Positions 35,947 through 45,353 of a stretch of 64,000 bases of DNA are shown piece after piece. A program made the position numbers and the translations under genes. The notes below the pieces were generated by a model. That model searched no databases and had not been told where the DNA came from. It was given only the letters and a program-made list of their open reading frames with translations. Position 1 is the stretch's first letter, and each line of letters begins with the position of its first letter. The stretch lies in NCBI GenBank assembly GCA_965140365.1, contig OZ223196.1; one strand, given 5' to 3'. This DNA comes from Hydrogenovibrio sp965140365 (GTDB taxonomy: Bacteria; Pseudomonadota; Gammaproteobacteria; Thiomicrospirales; Thiomicrospiraceae).

Positions 35947-36309
35947 TTAGGTGTTCGCTTTACGGTGCAGTTGCTTACCGAGTTCTTTAAGGCGTTCTTT
36001 GTATGCAAGAAAGTCTTCGATGATTTCGGCGTTTTTACGACTGAGATCTTCGAATTCAATGGATAGGAAATAACCGTTTGCGGTATTGTGACTGTTACGA
36101 ACGTGTCCGAAAAGCGATATGTTATTGAACTCGCCCAGCGCCGGTAATTCAAAGTTGACCTCCAGGCGCGTGCCGATGGCCGCATTTTTAGGGGACTCTA
36201 CGGCGACGCCTTTGATGGAAACTTCTTTTAAGCGCCCTTGTACCGTAACGGTATGCCCTTTGATGGTGGCATTGCGATCCGTTGAGGTGGACACCGAATT
36301 AAATAACAT
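35947..36309 (-). CDS. PilZ-like domain protein
   Basis: 120 residues. The middle resembles a PilZ barrel (GRLKEVSIKGVAVESP, LEVNFELPALGEFNNISLFGHV, GYFLSIEFEDLS), the fold that binds c-di-GMP. The N-terminal RxxxR motif that normally wraps the ligand is not visible, and the second motif is VSIKG in place of D/N-x-S-x-x-G. It may be a non-binding PilZ. It lies directly downstream of a second PilZ gene on the same strand. Confidence 0.75.
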   Translation of the reverse strand: MLFNSVSTSTDRNATIKGHTVTVQGRLKEVSIKGVAVESPKNAAIGTRLEVNFELPALGEFNNISLFGHVRNSHNTANGYFLSIEFEDLSRKNAEIIEDFLAYKERLKELGKQLHRKANT

Positions 36310-36324
36310 TTGGTTTGCGACTCC

Positions 36325-36666
36325 CTAATCCAAACGGTGGTGGTAATTGATGTACTCGGTAATCACCGATTGCATGTAATTGGAAATGCCGGTGAATTCA
36401 ACACCGATTAAATATTGCTGACCACGAATGTGTGTGCTGTGAGCGGTGACGCCTTCCAGTTTGATTTCCGAACGACCAATGCTCGGCAGTTGAAACTGAA
36501 CGGAAACCTTATCGCCTTCCTTCAATTGTTCGCCGGCTAGAATGCCAATGCCCAATATGGATAAATCCAACATTTTCGCATCGGTGGAACCGCTTTCGGT
36601 GGTCAGTTTTACCGGTCTTTCCGTTGAAATGCGTTCGGCTCTTCGTTGTTCAGCAGTATACAGCAT
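36325..36666 (-). CDS. PilZ domain protein
   Basis: 113 residues. The c-di-GMP motif RRAERIS (RxxxR) is at residues 8-14, followed by DLSILGIGI, the D-x-S-x-x-G motif, and beta strands KVSVQFQLPSIG and GVEFTGIS. It should bind c-di-GMP and act as an effector of the cyclase at 33.7 kb. It precedes the second PilZ gene by 15 bases. Confidence 0.88.
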   Translation of the reverse strand: MLYTAEQRRAERISTERPVKLTTESGSTDAKMLDLSILGIGILAGEQLKEGDKVSVQFQLPSIGRSEIKLEGVTAHSTHIRGQQYLIGVEFTGISNYMQSVITEYINYHHRLD

Positions 36667-36767
36667 AGTCTTCCATCTAGGTTCAGGGTTGGCTTTTAGT
36701 TTTATTCAGTATATTAACTATGATAAATTAACTTGTATTGAATGGAAAACCAAAATGTGGGACGAAG

Positions 36768-37049
36768 ATGCTTTTTTCCGTAGAAGTCGAAAACATTAAA
36801 TGCGGTGGCTGCGCCAATTCTATCGAATCGAAATTGGCGGCGTTGGATGGTATTTCCCAAGTGTCTGTGGAAATCGAGGCAGGCCTGGTTACTTTTGAGT
36901 CCGAGGACGACACGCCCGTCGAAATGGTTAAAACCAAACTCACGAGCATGGGATACCCAGAAAAGGGTTCCCTGGAAGGCATGGAAGCGGTTGGCGCGAA
37001 GGCCAAATCCTTTGTTTCCTGCGCCGTCGGCAAAATGACTCAAGATTGA
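36768..37049 (+). CDS. Heavy-metal-associated (HMA) domain protein
   Basis: 93 residues from the ATG at 36768, preceded by GGGACGAAG; an in-frame TTG at 36738 is less likely. The ferredoxin-like HMA fold starts FSVEVENIKCGGCANSIESKL, with the CGGC metal-binding pair. The second half carries a tail of about 30 residues with one extra Cys. Probably a copper or related metal chaperone. No P-type ATPase is nearby. GCAGGCCTGG at 36879 encodes Glu-Ala-Gly-Leu. Confidence 0.82.
   Translation: MLFSVEVENIKCGGCANSIESKLAALDGISQVSVEIEAGLVTFESEDDTPVEMVKTKLTSMGYPEKGSLEGMEAVGAKAKSFVSCAVGKMTQD
36879..36888 (+). repeat. GCAGGCCTGG variant in HMA gene
   Basis: One-base variant read as Ala-Gly-Leu. Confidence 0.9.
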
Positions 37050-37123
37050 CCGATCATTTCTGATCGAGCGAGCGAACATTAGCCCGCAAACAACATAAAC
37101 AAAACCAATAATAAGAGGCATGG

Positions 37124-39352
37124 ATGAGCCAGCAGATGATTAACTATGAAGGCATCGAGCAACAGTCGGTTGCTCAATTTACGGAAAAAGCGTATCTGGA
37201 TTACGCCATGTACGTCATTCTGGACAGAGCTTTACCGCACATTGGTGATGGTTTGAAACCCGTGCAAAGACGAATCATCTATGCCATGTCGGAGCTCGGC
37301 TTGAAAGCGTCTGCCAAATATAAGAAATCCGCCAGAACGGTCGGGGATGTGTTGGGTAAGTTCCACCCGCATGGGGATTCAGCCTGCTATGAAGCCATGG
37401 TGTTAATGGCGCAGGATTTTTCTTTCCGTTACCCATTAGTGGATGGGCAAGGAAACTGGGGCTCGGTGGATGACCCGAAATCCTTCGCTGCCATGCGTTA
37501 TACCGAAGCCAAATTGTCGAAATTCAGTCAGCTCTTGTTGGAAGAAGCCGGGCAGGGCACCGTTGATTGGGTCCCTAATTTTGACGGCAGTCTGGATGAA
37601 CCCAGCGTGTTGCCATCCCGTGTGCCGCATGTTCTGCTAAACGGCACTTCGGGGATTGCTGTGGGGATGGCAACTGATATTCCGCCACATAATTTGCGCG
37701 AAGTCGTGAATGCGTGTATTGCTTTACTGGACGATAAAAACATTTCTCACGAAGATTTGTGCGAGATTTTGCCGGGGCCGGATTACCCGAACCGGGCGTT
37801 GGTTATTACGCCAAAGGCCGAACGTCAGCGTTTGTATGAAACTGGCAGCGGTTCGATTCGCCAACGTGCGCATTATGAGGTTGAAGATGGCGTGAATGTA
37901 GTGGTCGATGCCTTGCCATTCCAAGTTTCCGGCGCCAAGGTGCTGGAGCAGATCGCTTCGCAGATGCGCGCTAAAAAACTGCCGATGGTCGTGGATTTAC
38001 GAGATGAGTCGGATCACGAAAACCCGATTCGTTTGGTGATTGAATTGCGTTCCAAGCGCATTGATGTCGAAGCGGCCATGTTGCATTTGTTCGCAACCAC
38101 CGATCTGGAAAGAAGTTATCGGGTGAACTTGAATGTCATCGGCTTAAATGGCCGTCCGCAAGTGAAAAGTTTGAAAGGAATTTTGTCGGAATGGTTGGTG
38201 TTCCGCACGGAAACGGTTCGTCGACGTTTGCAATACCGCTTGGATAAGGTGCTGGCTCGGTTACACATTCTGGATGGTTTGCTGGTTGCGTTTTTGAATA
38301 TTGATGAAGTCATCGCCATTATTCGGGAAGAGGATAAGCCTAAACCCGTGTTAATGGAGCGGTTCGGTTTGACGGATATTCAAGCAGAAGCGGTGTTGGA
38401 GCTTAAATTACGTCACCTGGCTCGGTTGGAAGAAATGAAAATCCGAGGCGAACAGGAAGAACTGGAAGCCGAAAGACAAAAGATTGAAAAAATCCTCGGC
38501 AGCGCGGCGCGTATGAAAACCTTAGTGAAAAAAGAATTATTGGCCGATGCCGAAACCTATGGTGACGATCGCCGTTCACCGTTGAAAGAAGCGTCTCAGG
38601 CGCAGGCCATGAGCGAACAGGATTTGTTGCCGTCGGAAGCCATTACGGTGGTGTTGTCTGAAAACGGCTGGGTGCGTGCCGCGAAAGGGCATGACGTGGA
38701 AGGTGATTCGCTGGGGTATAAATCCGGAGATGCTTTTTGTGGTCAAGCCAGTGGCCAAAGCCGCCAAATGGCTGTCTTTATGGATAACACCGGTCGTTCT
38801 TACAGTCTGCCGGCCCACAGCTTGCCGTCGGCCAGAAGTCATGGTGAACCTTTGACTGGCCGTTTGAACCCTTCCGCCGGTGCCAGTTTCAAACAGGTAT
38901 TGCTCGGTCAACCGAAGGAACAGTATATTTTGGCCAGTTCGTCCGGTTACGGTTTTATTACCGAGTTGGAAAACCTTTACTCGAAAAACAAAGCCGGTAA
39001 GGCGGCCATCAGTTTGCCGAAGGGCAGTCAGCTTTTGAAGCCGGCGAAAGTGTCGTCAGCCGATTGGGTGGTGGTTGTGACCGATGAACCGCGGATGCTG
39101 GTGTTTGAAATGTCTGAGCTGCCGGTGTTGGCAAAAGGAAAAGGCAATAAATTGATTCAGATGCCGAAAGAAACGTCGGTCCAGGCGGTTTTTGCCTTCC
39201 AGGCCGGGCAGAAAATTGAAATTGTTGCCGGTAAGTATGCGAAAGAGTTTGGGCCGACGGCCATTGAAGAGGCCTTTTCAAACCGGGCGAAACGCGGTGT
39301 GACGCTACCTCGAACCTTGAAAAAGGTAACGGATATTCGGTTGGCGGAATAG
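37124..39352 (+). CDS. parC: DNA topoisomerase IV subunit A
   Basis: 742 residues, ParC length. DNA-cleaving subunit of topoisomerase IV. Catalytic Tyr in AMRYTEAKL (near residue 125); the quinolone-resistance region reads HPHGDSACYEAMV. The C-terminal beta-pinwheel lacks an evident GyrA box, as in ParC. Partner of parE, separated from it by the c-di-GMP and channel genes. Confidence 0.97.
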   Translation: MSQQMINYEGIEQQSVAQFTEKAYLDYAMYVILDRALPHIGDGLKPVQRRIIYAMSELGLKASAKYKKSARTVGDVLGKFHPHGDSACYEAMVLMAQDFSFRYPLVDGQGNWGSVDDPKSFAAMRYTEAKLSKFSQLLLEEAGQGTVDWVPNFDGSLDEPSVLPSRVPHVLLNGTSGIAVGMATDIPPHNLREVVNACIALLDDKNISHEDLCEILPGPDYPNRALVITPKAERQRLYETGSGSIRQRAHYEVEDGVNVVVDALPFQVSGAKVLEQIASQMRAKKLPMVVDLRDESDHENPIRLVIELRSKRIDVEAAMLHLFATTDLERSYRVNLNVIGLNGRPQVKSLKGILSEWLVFRTETVRRRLQYRLDKVLARLHILDGLLVAFLNIDEVIAIIREEDKPKPVLMERFGLTDIQAEAVLELKLRHLARLEEMKIRGEQEELEAERQKIEKILGSAARMKTLVKKELLADAETYGDDRRSPLKEASQAQAMSEQDLLPSEAITVVLSENGWVRAAKGHDVEGDSLGYKSGDAFCGQASGQSRQMAVFMDNTGRSYSLPAHSLPSARSHGEPLTGRLNPSAGASFKQVLLGQPKEQYILASSSGYGFITELENLYSKNKAGKAAISLPKGSQLLKPAKVSSADWVVVVTDEPRMLVFEMSELPVLAKGKGNKLIQMPKETSVQAVFAFQAGQKIEIVAGKYAKEFGPTAIEEAFSNRAKRGVTLPRTLKKVTDIRLAE

Positions 39353-39426
39353 ATTTGACAGTTTTTGGTATCCTTGTTGCTTAAACGAGATTAGGTAAAT
39401 TTAAGACTGTCAAAAAAGTAGCCATT

Positions 39427-40263
39427 ATGATTTCAAAACCTTTTTCAATACTTGTCGTCCTGGGGAGCATGATCGGGGGCTTCCTGATGGCGGGCGGCTC
39501 GCTTATTTCGTTGTGGCACCCTGCAGAATTGGTGATTATTCTCGGTTTGGGGCTGGGAGTCTTTTTGGGGTCGACGCCCGTGTACGTGTGGTTGAAGACC
39601 TTTACCTATATCGGTCGCTATTTTGCGGGCGGTCGCGTCAATAAAAAAATCTATATTGAGGTGCTCGGGTTGCTGGATGAGCTTTCGCGTTTGGCGCGGT
39701 CTCAGGGGCTGCTGGCCTTGGAAAACCATGTTGTGTCCCCGGAAAACAGCTCCATTTTCGCCAAATATCCGTTGGTGCTGAAGCACAAGGAACTGAAAAA
39801 ATTTGTGGTCGATAACTTCAGCTATCTACTTCTGAACCCACCGCAATCTCTGAATTTTGAGAACTATCTGCACGACCAGATTGAAGACATTATGCAGTCG
39901 ATGAATGAAGTGCCTAAGGCGACAGGTAAAATTGCTAATCTGATGCCTGGGTTTGGTATTATCGCCGCTGTTATGGGGGTGATTTTGACGATGAATTTGC
40001 TGGGCGGAGACATGGATGTGGCCGCTATCGGTAACTCCATTGGCGCGGCTTTAGTGGGTACTTTGACCGGTATTTTCGTGGCGTTCGCCGCCATTGCGCC
40101 ATTTACGCATTCGGTTGAGGTCATGATTCGTCAGGATAAAGCCATTTTCATCGTTGTGGCGTCGTATTTGACGGCCTTTGCGCATGGTGTTTCACCGAGT
40201 ATGGCAATGGAAATTGGTCGTCAGCGTGTTCCGCCGGAATTTGAAGTTCCGCGTGAAGGATAA
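39427..40263 (+). CDS. MotA-like flagellar stator protein (second system)
   Basis: 278 residues, four membrane helices with the MotA pattern: SILVVLGSMIGGFLMAGGS, ELVIILGLGLGVFLGS, then after the loop IANLMPGFGIIAAVMGVILTM and LVGTLTGIFVAFAAIAPF. It resembles E. coli MotA, the proton channel of the flagellar motor. It pairs with the MotB gene six bases downstream. Distinct in sequence from the MotA-like protein at 28 kb. Confidence 0.9.
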   Translation: MISKPFSILVVLGSMIGGFLMAGGSLISLWHPAELVIILGLGLGVFLGSTPVYVWLKTFTYIGRYFAGGRVNKKIYIEVLGLLDELSRLARSQGLLALENHVVSPENSSIFAKYPLVLKHKELKKFVVDNFSYLLLNPPQSLNFENYLHDQIEDIMQSMNEVPKATGKIANLMPGFGIIAAVMGVILTMNLLGGDMDVAAIGNSIGAALVGTLTGIFVAFAAIAPFTHSVEVMIRQDKAIFIVVASYLTAFAHGVSPSMAMEIGRQRVPPEFEVPREG

Positions 40264-40268
40264 ACATT

Positions 40269-41006
40269 ATGTCTAGACGCAAGCATCACGAAGAATGTTC
40301 CGAAGAGGGCGGGGCTTGGGAAATCGCCTTGGCCGATTTGATGACGACCTTGATGGTTTTCTTTTTGGTGATGTGGCTGACGTCGATTGTTGACCCGAGC
40401 AAACGGAAAGCATTTGTGGATGCATTGATTGGCGAAGGGGCCGGCGGGGAAAATATTTCCGCTGAAGAAACCAATTTACAAAGTGTGACGCCAATCGAAA
40501 GCTTGAAGCCGCCAATCACTACTCAGGAAGTCGAAGAGGCCATGTCTAAAGTGGACCCGAAAGACATTGATATTGAAGATACGCCGGAATACACCAAAAT
40601 TACCCTGCGCTCGGACAGCTTCTTTGAGAGTGGGCGGGCCACCATTAACGATAAAACCCGTGAACAGTTGGAAAAGCTAGGCGAAACCTTGGCGGGGCGC
40701 GGCCAGAGACTCAGTATTACCGGTTACACCGACAGCATTCCCATTTCAAACCTGCAATTCCCGTCCAATTGGGAGCTTTCTGCCGCCCGTGCGGCGACGG
40801 TTGCCAGGACGTTTATTTATATGGGGGTGGATCCGTCGTTGATTACCATTGAAGGTAAGGCTGAAAACGAGCCGGTGGCACCGAATTCAACGCCTTATGG
40901 CCGTTCTTTGAATCGTCGCGTGATTATTCTGGTGGATAAAACGGCCGAGAAAAAGAAGACGTCGACCACCAATAAACCCGCATTCGATTTACAAAACCGT
41001 CCATAA
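40269..41006 (+). CDS. MotB-like flagellar stator protein (second system)
   Basis: 245 residues. The helix begins WEIALADLMTTLMVFFLVMW with the ion-binding Asp23 intact. The OmpA-type domain (ITGYTDSIP, SNWELSAARAATVAR, LNRRVIIL) is complete. Typical MotB, slightly short. It forms an operon with the MotA gene just upstream and converges on moeB. Confidence 0.9.
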   Translation: MSRRKHHEECSEEGGAWEIALADLMTTLMVFFLVMWLTSIVDPSKRKAFVDALIGEGAGGENISAEETNLQSVTPIESLKPPITTQEVEEAMSKVDPKDIDIEDTPEYTKITLRSDSFFESGRATINDKTREQLEKLGETLAGRGQRLSITGYTDSIPISNLQFPSNWELSAARAATVARTFIYMGVDPSLITIEGKAENEPVAPNSTPYGRSLNRRVIILVDKTAEKKKTSTTNKPAFDLQNRP

Positions 41007-41014
41007 CTAAGCCA

Positions 41015-41776
41015 TTAGTGGCGGCAGGTCTTGCAGTCCGGGTCTTTTGGTAAGTTGAGGGTTCGGAATTGCATGGTGTGCGCATCCATAATCATCAGCT
41101 TCCCCATCAGATTGGGTAAGTTCAGCAATACTTTAATGGCTTCAATCGCTTGCATGGAACCGACCATGCCTACCACCGGCGCTAAAACGCCGTTTTGACT
41201 ACAGGTCAATTCTTGGCCCTGTTCTTCCTTATACAAGCACTGATAACAAGGCGTGTCCGACTGGCGGAAGTCGTAGGTGGTCAGCTGGCCTTCCCAGCGG
41301 ATGGCCGCGCCGGAGACCAACGGAACGCCGTGGTTTCGGCATTGACGATTCAAAGCAAAACGGCTTTCAAAGTTGTCGGTGCAATCGAGCACGACGTCGG
41401 CGGTCGCCACTAAGTCCGCCAATTGGCTTTCTGTCAGCTTGGTCGCAACCGTTGAAATTTCAATGTGGCGATTTAACGCTTGTAGGTTGGCTTTGGCCGA
41501 TGCCACTTTATCCTGGCCGATATTGGCTTCGCGATGAATTACCTGGCGTTGTAGGTTGGAATCGTCCACCTGATCGAAATCCACGAGTGTCAGTTTTCCA
41601 ACACCGGCCGAAGCAAGGTAAAGCGCGGCCGGAGACCCTAATCCTCCGAGCCCGAAAATAACCGCATGCGATTGCGTCAAGGTGAGCTGGCCATCGTAAT
41701 CGACGTCCGATAACAATATCTGGCGACTGTATCGAGACAATTCCGCATCATTGAGTTCGGTTTTATCAGAGGTCAT
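41015..41776 (-). CDS. moeB: Molybdopterin-synthase adenylyltransferase MoeB / ThiF family
   Basis: 253 residues. It adenylates the C-terminal glycine of the sulfur carrier MoaD (or ThiS). The nucleotide loop GLGGLGSPAALYLA, DFDQVDDSNLQRQVIH and CTDNFESR are family motifs, and the two zinc pairs are CYQC and CKTC. Cofactor or thiamin role cannot be separated by sequence alone; location next to prmC-prfA-hemA is the usual site of moeB in many gammaproteobacteria. Confidence 0.9.
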   Translation of the reverse strand: MTSDKTELNDAELSRYSRQILLSDVDYDGQLTLTQSHAVIFGLGGLGSPAALYLASAGVGKLTLVDFDQVDDSNLQRQVIHREANIGQDKVASAKANLQALNRHIEISTVATKLTESQLADLVATADVVLDCTDNFESRFALNRQCRNHGVPLVSGAAIRWEGQLTTYDFRQSDTPCYQCLYKEEQGQELTCSQNGVLAPVVGMVGSMQAIEAIKVLLNLPNLMGKLMIMDAHTMQFRTLNLPKDPDCKTCRH

Positions 41777-41801
41777 AGGGGTTTCCTGTTTCGAATTTCG
41801 G

Positions 41802-42692
41802 TTATTTTACACCAGTTTCACTCGCGGCTGTTTTTGGCCACCGACCAATGGTAATGCGCGGTTGGTCGCCGTAATCGCGGCGGGTTTCGATGGACTCGAA
41901 GCCGTATTGATGAAATAAGGTCTGTACCGCCCCGGCCTGGTCGTAACCGTGTTCAAACATAAGCCACCCTCCCGGTACGAGGTGTTTATTCGCTTGTTGC
42001 AGAATCTGGGCGATGTCGTCTAGCCCCGTCTCGCCGGAGGTGAGTGCAGTCAAAGGTTCGAAACGGACATCGCCTTGGGTGAGGTGCGGGTCGTCCTCAC
42101 AAACGTAGGGCGGGTTCGACACGATCAAGTCGAAGCGTTCCCCGGCCAGAGGCTCGAACCAATTGCCTGAGCAAAAACGAATGTCGAGGTCGAGACGTTG
42201 AGCATTTTCTTTGGCGACGGCCAACGCCTGAGAACTGAAATCAACGGCGGTGACGTGACAACTTGGGCAGCTGGAGGCCAGGGCGCAGGCAATGGCACCG
42301 GAACCGGTGCCCAAATCCAAAATCGACCAGGCCTGGTCGGTTTCAAGATTGGCTTCCGCTAATGTTTCCAAGGCGGTTTCGACCAATATTTCGGTGTCGG
42401 GACGGGGAATTAAGGTGGCTTCGGTGACTTTGAAGGATAACCCCCAGAATTCGCGGGTTTGCAAAATATGCGCCACTGGCGTGCCGGCCTGACGTTTGGT
42501 GATGTTTTCGAAAAATTGCTGGGTTTGCTCTTCGGTCAGAAGCGCTTCCGGCCAGGTGTAAAGGTAGGTTCGGTTGCGGTCGATGGCATGGGCCAGCAGC
42601 AGTTCCGCATCCAGGTCAATGGAATCGGAACCGCCGGTGCGGAGCATCTGTTTGGCGTTTGACAGGGCTTGCGCGATGGTCAGGGCCGTCAT
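41802..42692 (-). CDS. prmC: Release factor glutamine methyltransferase
   Basis: 296 residues. SAM-dependent; methylates the Gln of the GGQ motif in release factors. SAM motif LDLGTGSGAIACALA, catalytic NPPYV, and the helical N-terminal domain are all present. It lies 17 bases after prfA, its substrate gene. A 16-bp palindrome around CCAGGCCTGG at 42327 falls in the region encoding Asp-Gln-Ala-Trp just before the SAM motif. Confidence 0.97.
   Translation of the reverse strand: MTALTIAQALSNAKQMLRTGGSDSIDLDAELLLAHAIDRNRTYLYTWPEALLTEEQTQQFFENITKRQAGTPVAHILQTREFWGLSFKVTEATLIPRPDTEILVETALETLAEANLETDQAWSILDLGTGSGAIACALASSCPSCHVTAVDFSSQALAVAKENAQRLDLDIRFCSGNWFEPLAGERFDLIVSNPPYVCEDDPHLTQGDVRFEPLTALTSGETGLDDIAQILQQANKHLVPGGWLMFEHGYDQAGAVQTLFHQYGFESIETRRDYGDQPRITIGRWPKTAASETGVK
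42327..42336. repeat. CCAGGCCTGG palindrome in prmC
   Basis: Exact copy; symmetry extends to 16 bases (CGACCAGGCCTGGTCG). Read as Gln-Ala-Trp. Confidence 0.95.
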
Positions 42693-42709
42693 TCCGAGTC
42701 CTTTGCGCG

Positions 42710-43798
42710 TTAGGCGTCGTCGCTGAGCGCGGCCAGTTGTTCGGCCTGGTATTCATTAATGAGCGGGTCGATGACCTGTTCCAAACCACCTTGCATGACC
42801 TCGTCCAGTTTATACAGCGTGAGATTGACGCGGTGGTCGGTCACTCGGCCCTGTGGGTAGTTGTAGGTGCGAATACGCTCTGAGCGGTCACCGCTGCCGA
42901 CCAGGCTTTTACGCTCTTGGGCAATTTCCTTATCGTGGGCGCGCTGGCGTTCGTCCATAATGCGCGCGGCCAGCAGTGACATGGCGCGGGCGCGGTTTTT
43001 GTGTTGTGAACGTTCGTCCTGACATTCCACAACTGTGCCCGTCGGTAAGTGGGTGATGCGGATGGCGGAGTCGGTTTTGTTGACGTGCTGACCACCGGCG
43101 CCGGAGGCGCGGAAGGTGTCCACTTTTAAATCGGCCGGGTTCAGGTCGATTTGTTCCACATCCGGCGCTTCGGCCATGATGACCACGGTGGCGGCGGAGG
43201 TGTGGACGCGGCCTTGTGTTTCAGTGGCAGGCACGCGTTGCACGCGGTGCGCACCGGATTCAAACTTCAGGCGTGAGTAGGCGCCGTCGCCGATGATGCG
43301 GGCGATGATTTCTTTATAGCCGCCATGTTCGCCTTCTTGAGCATTGATGATTTCCACCTGCCAGCGCATGGTTTCTGCATAACGGCTGTACATGCGAAAG
43401 AGGTCGCCGGCGAAAATCGCGGCTTCGTCGCCGCCAGTACCGGCACGGATTTCCAAAAAGATATTGGCGTCGTCGTTCGGGTCTTTTGGCAGTAGCATTT
43501 TTTGCAGATCGGCTTCTAACGTTTCCTGGGTTTTTTCCAGGCCTGGCAGTTCTTCCTGTCCCATTTCTTTCAGGTCAGGGTCGCCGGACTTGATCATGTC
43601 TTTGGCTTCCTGCAAGTCGGCGTCGTTTTCGATGAACTGGTTAAAGGCATCGACCACTGGCGTGAGTTGCGCATGCTCTTTGGTTAACTGGCGGAACTTG
43701 TCCTGGTTGCTAATGATTTCCGGGTCGGATAGCAAGTGGTTGACTTCGTCGAGGCGTTCTACCAGGTTTTCGAGTTTGCTGCGTATGGAGTCTTTCAT
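42710..43798 (-). CDS. prfA: Peptide chain release factor 1
   Basis: 362 residues. It ends translation at UAA and UAG. GGQ is in RASGAGGQHVNKTDSAIR, and the codon-recognition region contains VPATETQGRVHTSAATV. Normal RF1 length. It lies between hemA and prmC in the standard hemA-prfA-prmC order. CCAGGCCTGG at 43537 encodes Leu-Pro-Gly-Leu. Confidence 0.98.
   Translation of the reverse strand: MKDSIRSKLENLVERLDEVNHLLSDPEIISNQDKFRQLTKEHAQLTPVVDAFNQFIENDADLQEAKDMIKSGDPDLKEMGQEELPGLEKTQETLEADLQKMLLPKDPNDDANIFLEIRAGTGGDEAAIFAGDLFRMYSRYAETMRWQVEIINAQEGEHGGYKEIIARIIGDGAYSRLKFESGAHRVQRVPATETQGRVHTSAATVVIMAEAPDVEQIDLNPADLKVDTFRASGAGGQHVNKTDSAIRITHLPTGTVVECQDERSQHKNRARAMSLLAARIMDERQRAHDKEIAQERKSLVGSGDRSERIRTYNYPQGRVTDHRVNLTLYKLDEVMQGGLEQVIDPLINEYQAEQLAALSDDA
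43537..43546. repeat. CCAGGCCTGG palindrome in prfA
   Basis: Exact copy read as Pro-Gly-Leu. Confidence 0.95.
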
Positions 43799-43852
43799 GT
43801 GTTCGAGTGTCTCGTTTGAAATTTGGGATGATGGTCAAATGCGCGCGCGTGG

Positions 43853-45139
43853 CTAAGCGCGGGTGTCGGATTTGGCGTCGTCGGAATGTCCGGATAATAG
43901 AATCTGTGCGGCGGCGTCGACGACTTCTTTTTCGCCGCGGAGACCGGCCTGATGTAAGTTACTGGTCGGCGTATGCAGAATTTTGTTGGTCAACTGATTG
44001 GCGAGTTTGGTTATCAGTTCTTTCGGGTCGCCACCGTGTTCCAGGTGGTGTAAGGCTTCCGATAACGCTTGTTCTTTCAGGCTGTGGGCGTGATTACGGT
44101 AAGATTGAATAATCGGGCTGACCTGTTGGGTGGCCTGGTATTGCATCAGGAAGCTTTCGGCTTGCAGTTCGACGATTTCCTCGGCTTCCAGTGCGGCGTC
44201 TTTGCGAGAACGCTTATTCTCTTCAATAATTTCCTGCAAATCGTCGACGGTATATAAATAGGTATCGCTAAAGTCACCGATGGAGGGTTCGATGTCGCGC
44301 GGTACGGCAATGTCGACCATGAAAACCGGTTTGTTTCGACGTTGCTTAAGCGCGGCGCCAACCATGTCTTTTTTTAGAATCGGTTCCGGACTGGCGGTGG
44401 AGCTGATAATCATATCCGCTTCGTGCAAGTGGTCGGTGATTTCCGACAGGCTGATGGCGTAACCGCCCAAGCTTTCGGTCAATTGGTGCGCTTTACTCAG
44501 GGTGCGATTGGCGATAATCAGCTTGCCGATACGGCTTTCCTTAAGGTGGCGAGCGACCAGTTCGGTGGTTTCGCCGGCCCCGATTAATAACGCCGTTTGC
44601 TGTGACAAATCGCCGAAGAATTGTTTTGACAGCGCGACGGCGGAAAACGCGACCGATACCGGACTTGAGCCGATGGCCGTGTCGGTGCGCACTTGTTTGG
44701 CGGTTTTGAACACGTACTGGAAAAGGCTGTCGAGCGTTTGGTGTATGGTTTCGGATTTATGCGCCAGATTGTAGGCATCTTTGATTTGCCCGAGAATCTG
44801 CGGTTCTCCCAACACCAGTGAGTTGAGCCCGCTGGAAACCCGCATCATGTGTTTGATGGCGTCTAAGTCGGCGTATTCGTAAAGAAAGTCATCGATGCTT
44901 TGCGGGTCGAGCTGAAAGTAGGTATGCAACCAGTCGCGTAAGCACCGGGGGGAGTCCGCTTTTAACGTGGTGTAAATTTCGGTACGATTGCATGTCGAAA
45001 GAATCACACTTTCATTGGCAAGACCCTGGGCTCTCAACTCAGCCAGTGCGTCCTGCACTTCATCAGGTGAAAAAGAGACTTTTTCACGTATATCAACAGG
45101 CGCTGTTTCGTGGTTCACGCCTAAGACTAATAGTTTCAT
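43853..45139 (-). CDS. hemA: Glutamyl-tRNA reductase
   Basis: 428 residues from the ATG at 45139 (MKLLVLGVNHETAPVDIREK); the frame extends 12 codons further but the family begins here. NADPH-dependent reduction of Glu-tRNA to glutamate-1-semialdehyde, first step of heme synthesis. The catalytic Cys is in STCNRTEIY (near residue 50), the Rossmann loop is LIGAGETTELVARHL. It heads hemA-prfA-prmC and is divergent from the TPR lipoprotein gene. Confidence 0.97.
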   Translation of the reverse strand: MKLLVLGVNHETAPVDIREKVSFSPDEVQDALAELRAQGLANESVILSTCNRTEIYTTLKADSPRCLRDWLHTYFQLDPQSIDDFLYEYADLDAIKHMMRVSSGLNSLVLGEPQILGQIKDAYNLAHKSETIHQTLDSLFQYVFKTAKQVRTDTAIGSSPVSVAFSAVALSKQFFGDLSQQTALLIGAGETTELVARHLKESRIGKLIIANRTLSKAHQLTESLGGYAISLSEITDHLHEADMIISSTASPEPILKKDMVGAALKQRRNKPVFMVDIAVPRDIEPSIGDFSDTYLYTVDDLQEIIEENKRSRKDAALEAEEIVELQAESFLMQYQATQQVSPIIQSYRNHAHSLKEQALSEALHHLEHGGDPKELITKLANQLTNKILHTPTSNLHQAGLRGEKEVVDAAAQILLSGHSDDAKSDTRA

Positions 45140-45353
45140 AGGGGGTCGATTTTGCCAACAGGGAAAATAATGCAATCAAAGAGGCGTAATTTTGCTAAAT
45201 TATGGGTCTAATTGCAAGTTTTGAAAGTGTTTTCCGCGATTAAGCTGAAAAGCCTGGGGCGTTTCGTCGTTAAAATGACGAGATTGTGTTATAAATAGAG
45301 TCCTTAATGCGTTTAAACGCGGTTCAATATATTCTTTTTCAAACGGAGAACAG

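Noticed and set aside
41015..41776. moeB and tcdA as duplicates of one gene
   Set aside because: Both are ThiF-like, but only the gene at 41 kb has the zinc CxxC pairs and TcdA-specific C-terminal segments are only in the first.
41931..41940. CCCGGCCTGG in prmC and GCAGGTCTGG at 62504 as further members of the repeat family
   Set aside because: Internal mismatches that break the symmetric core; not counted among the members.
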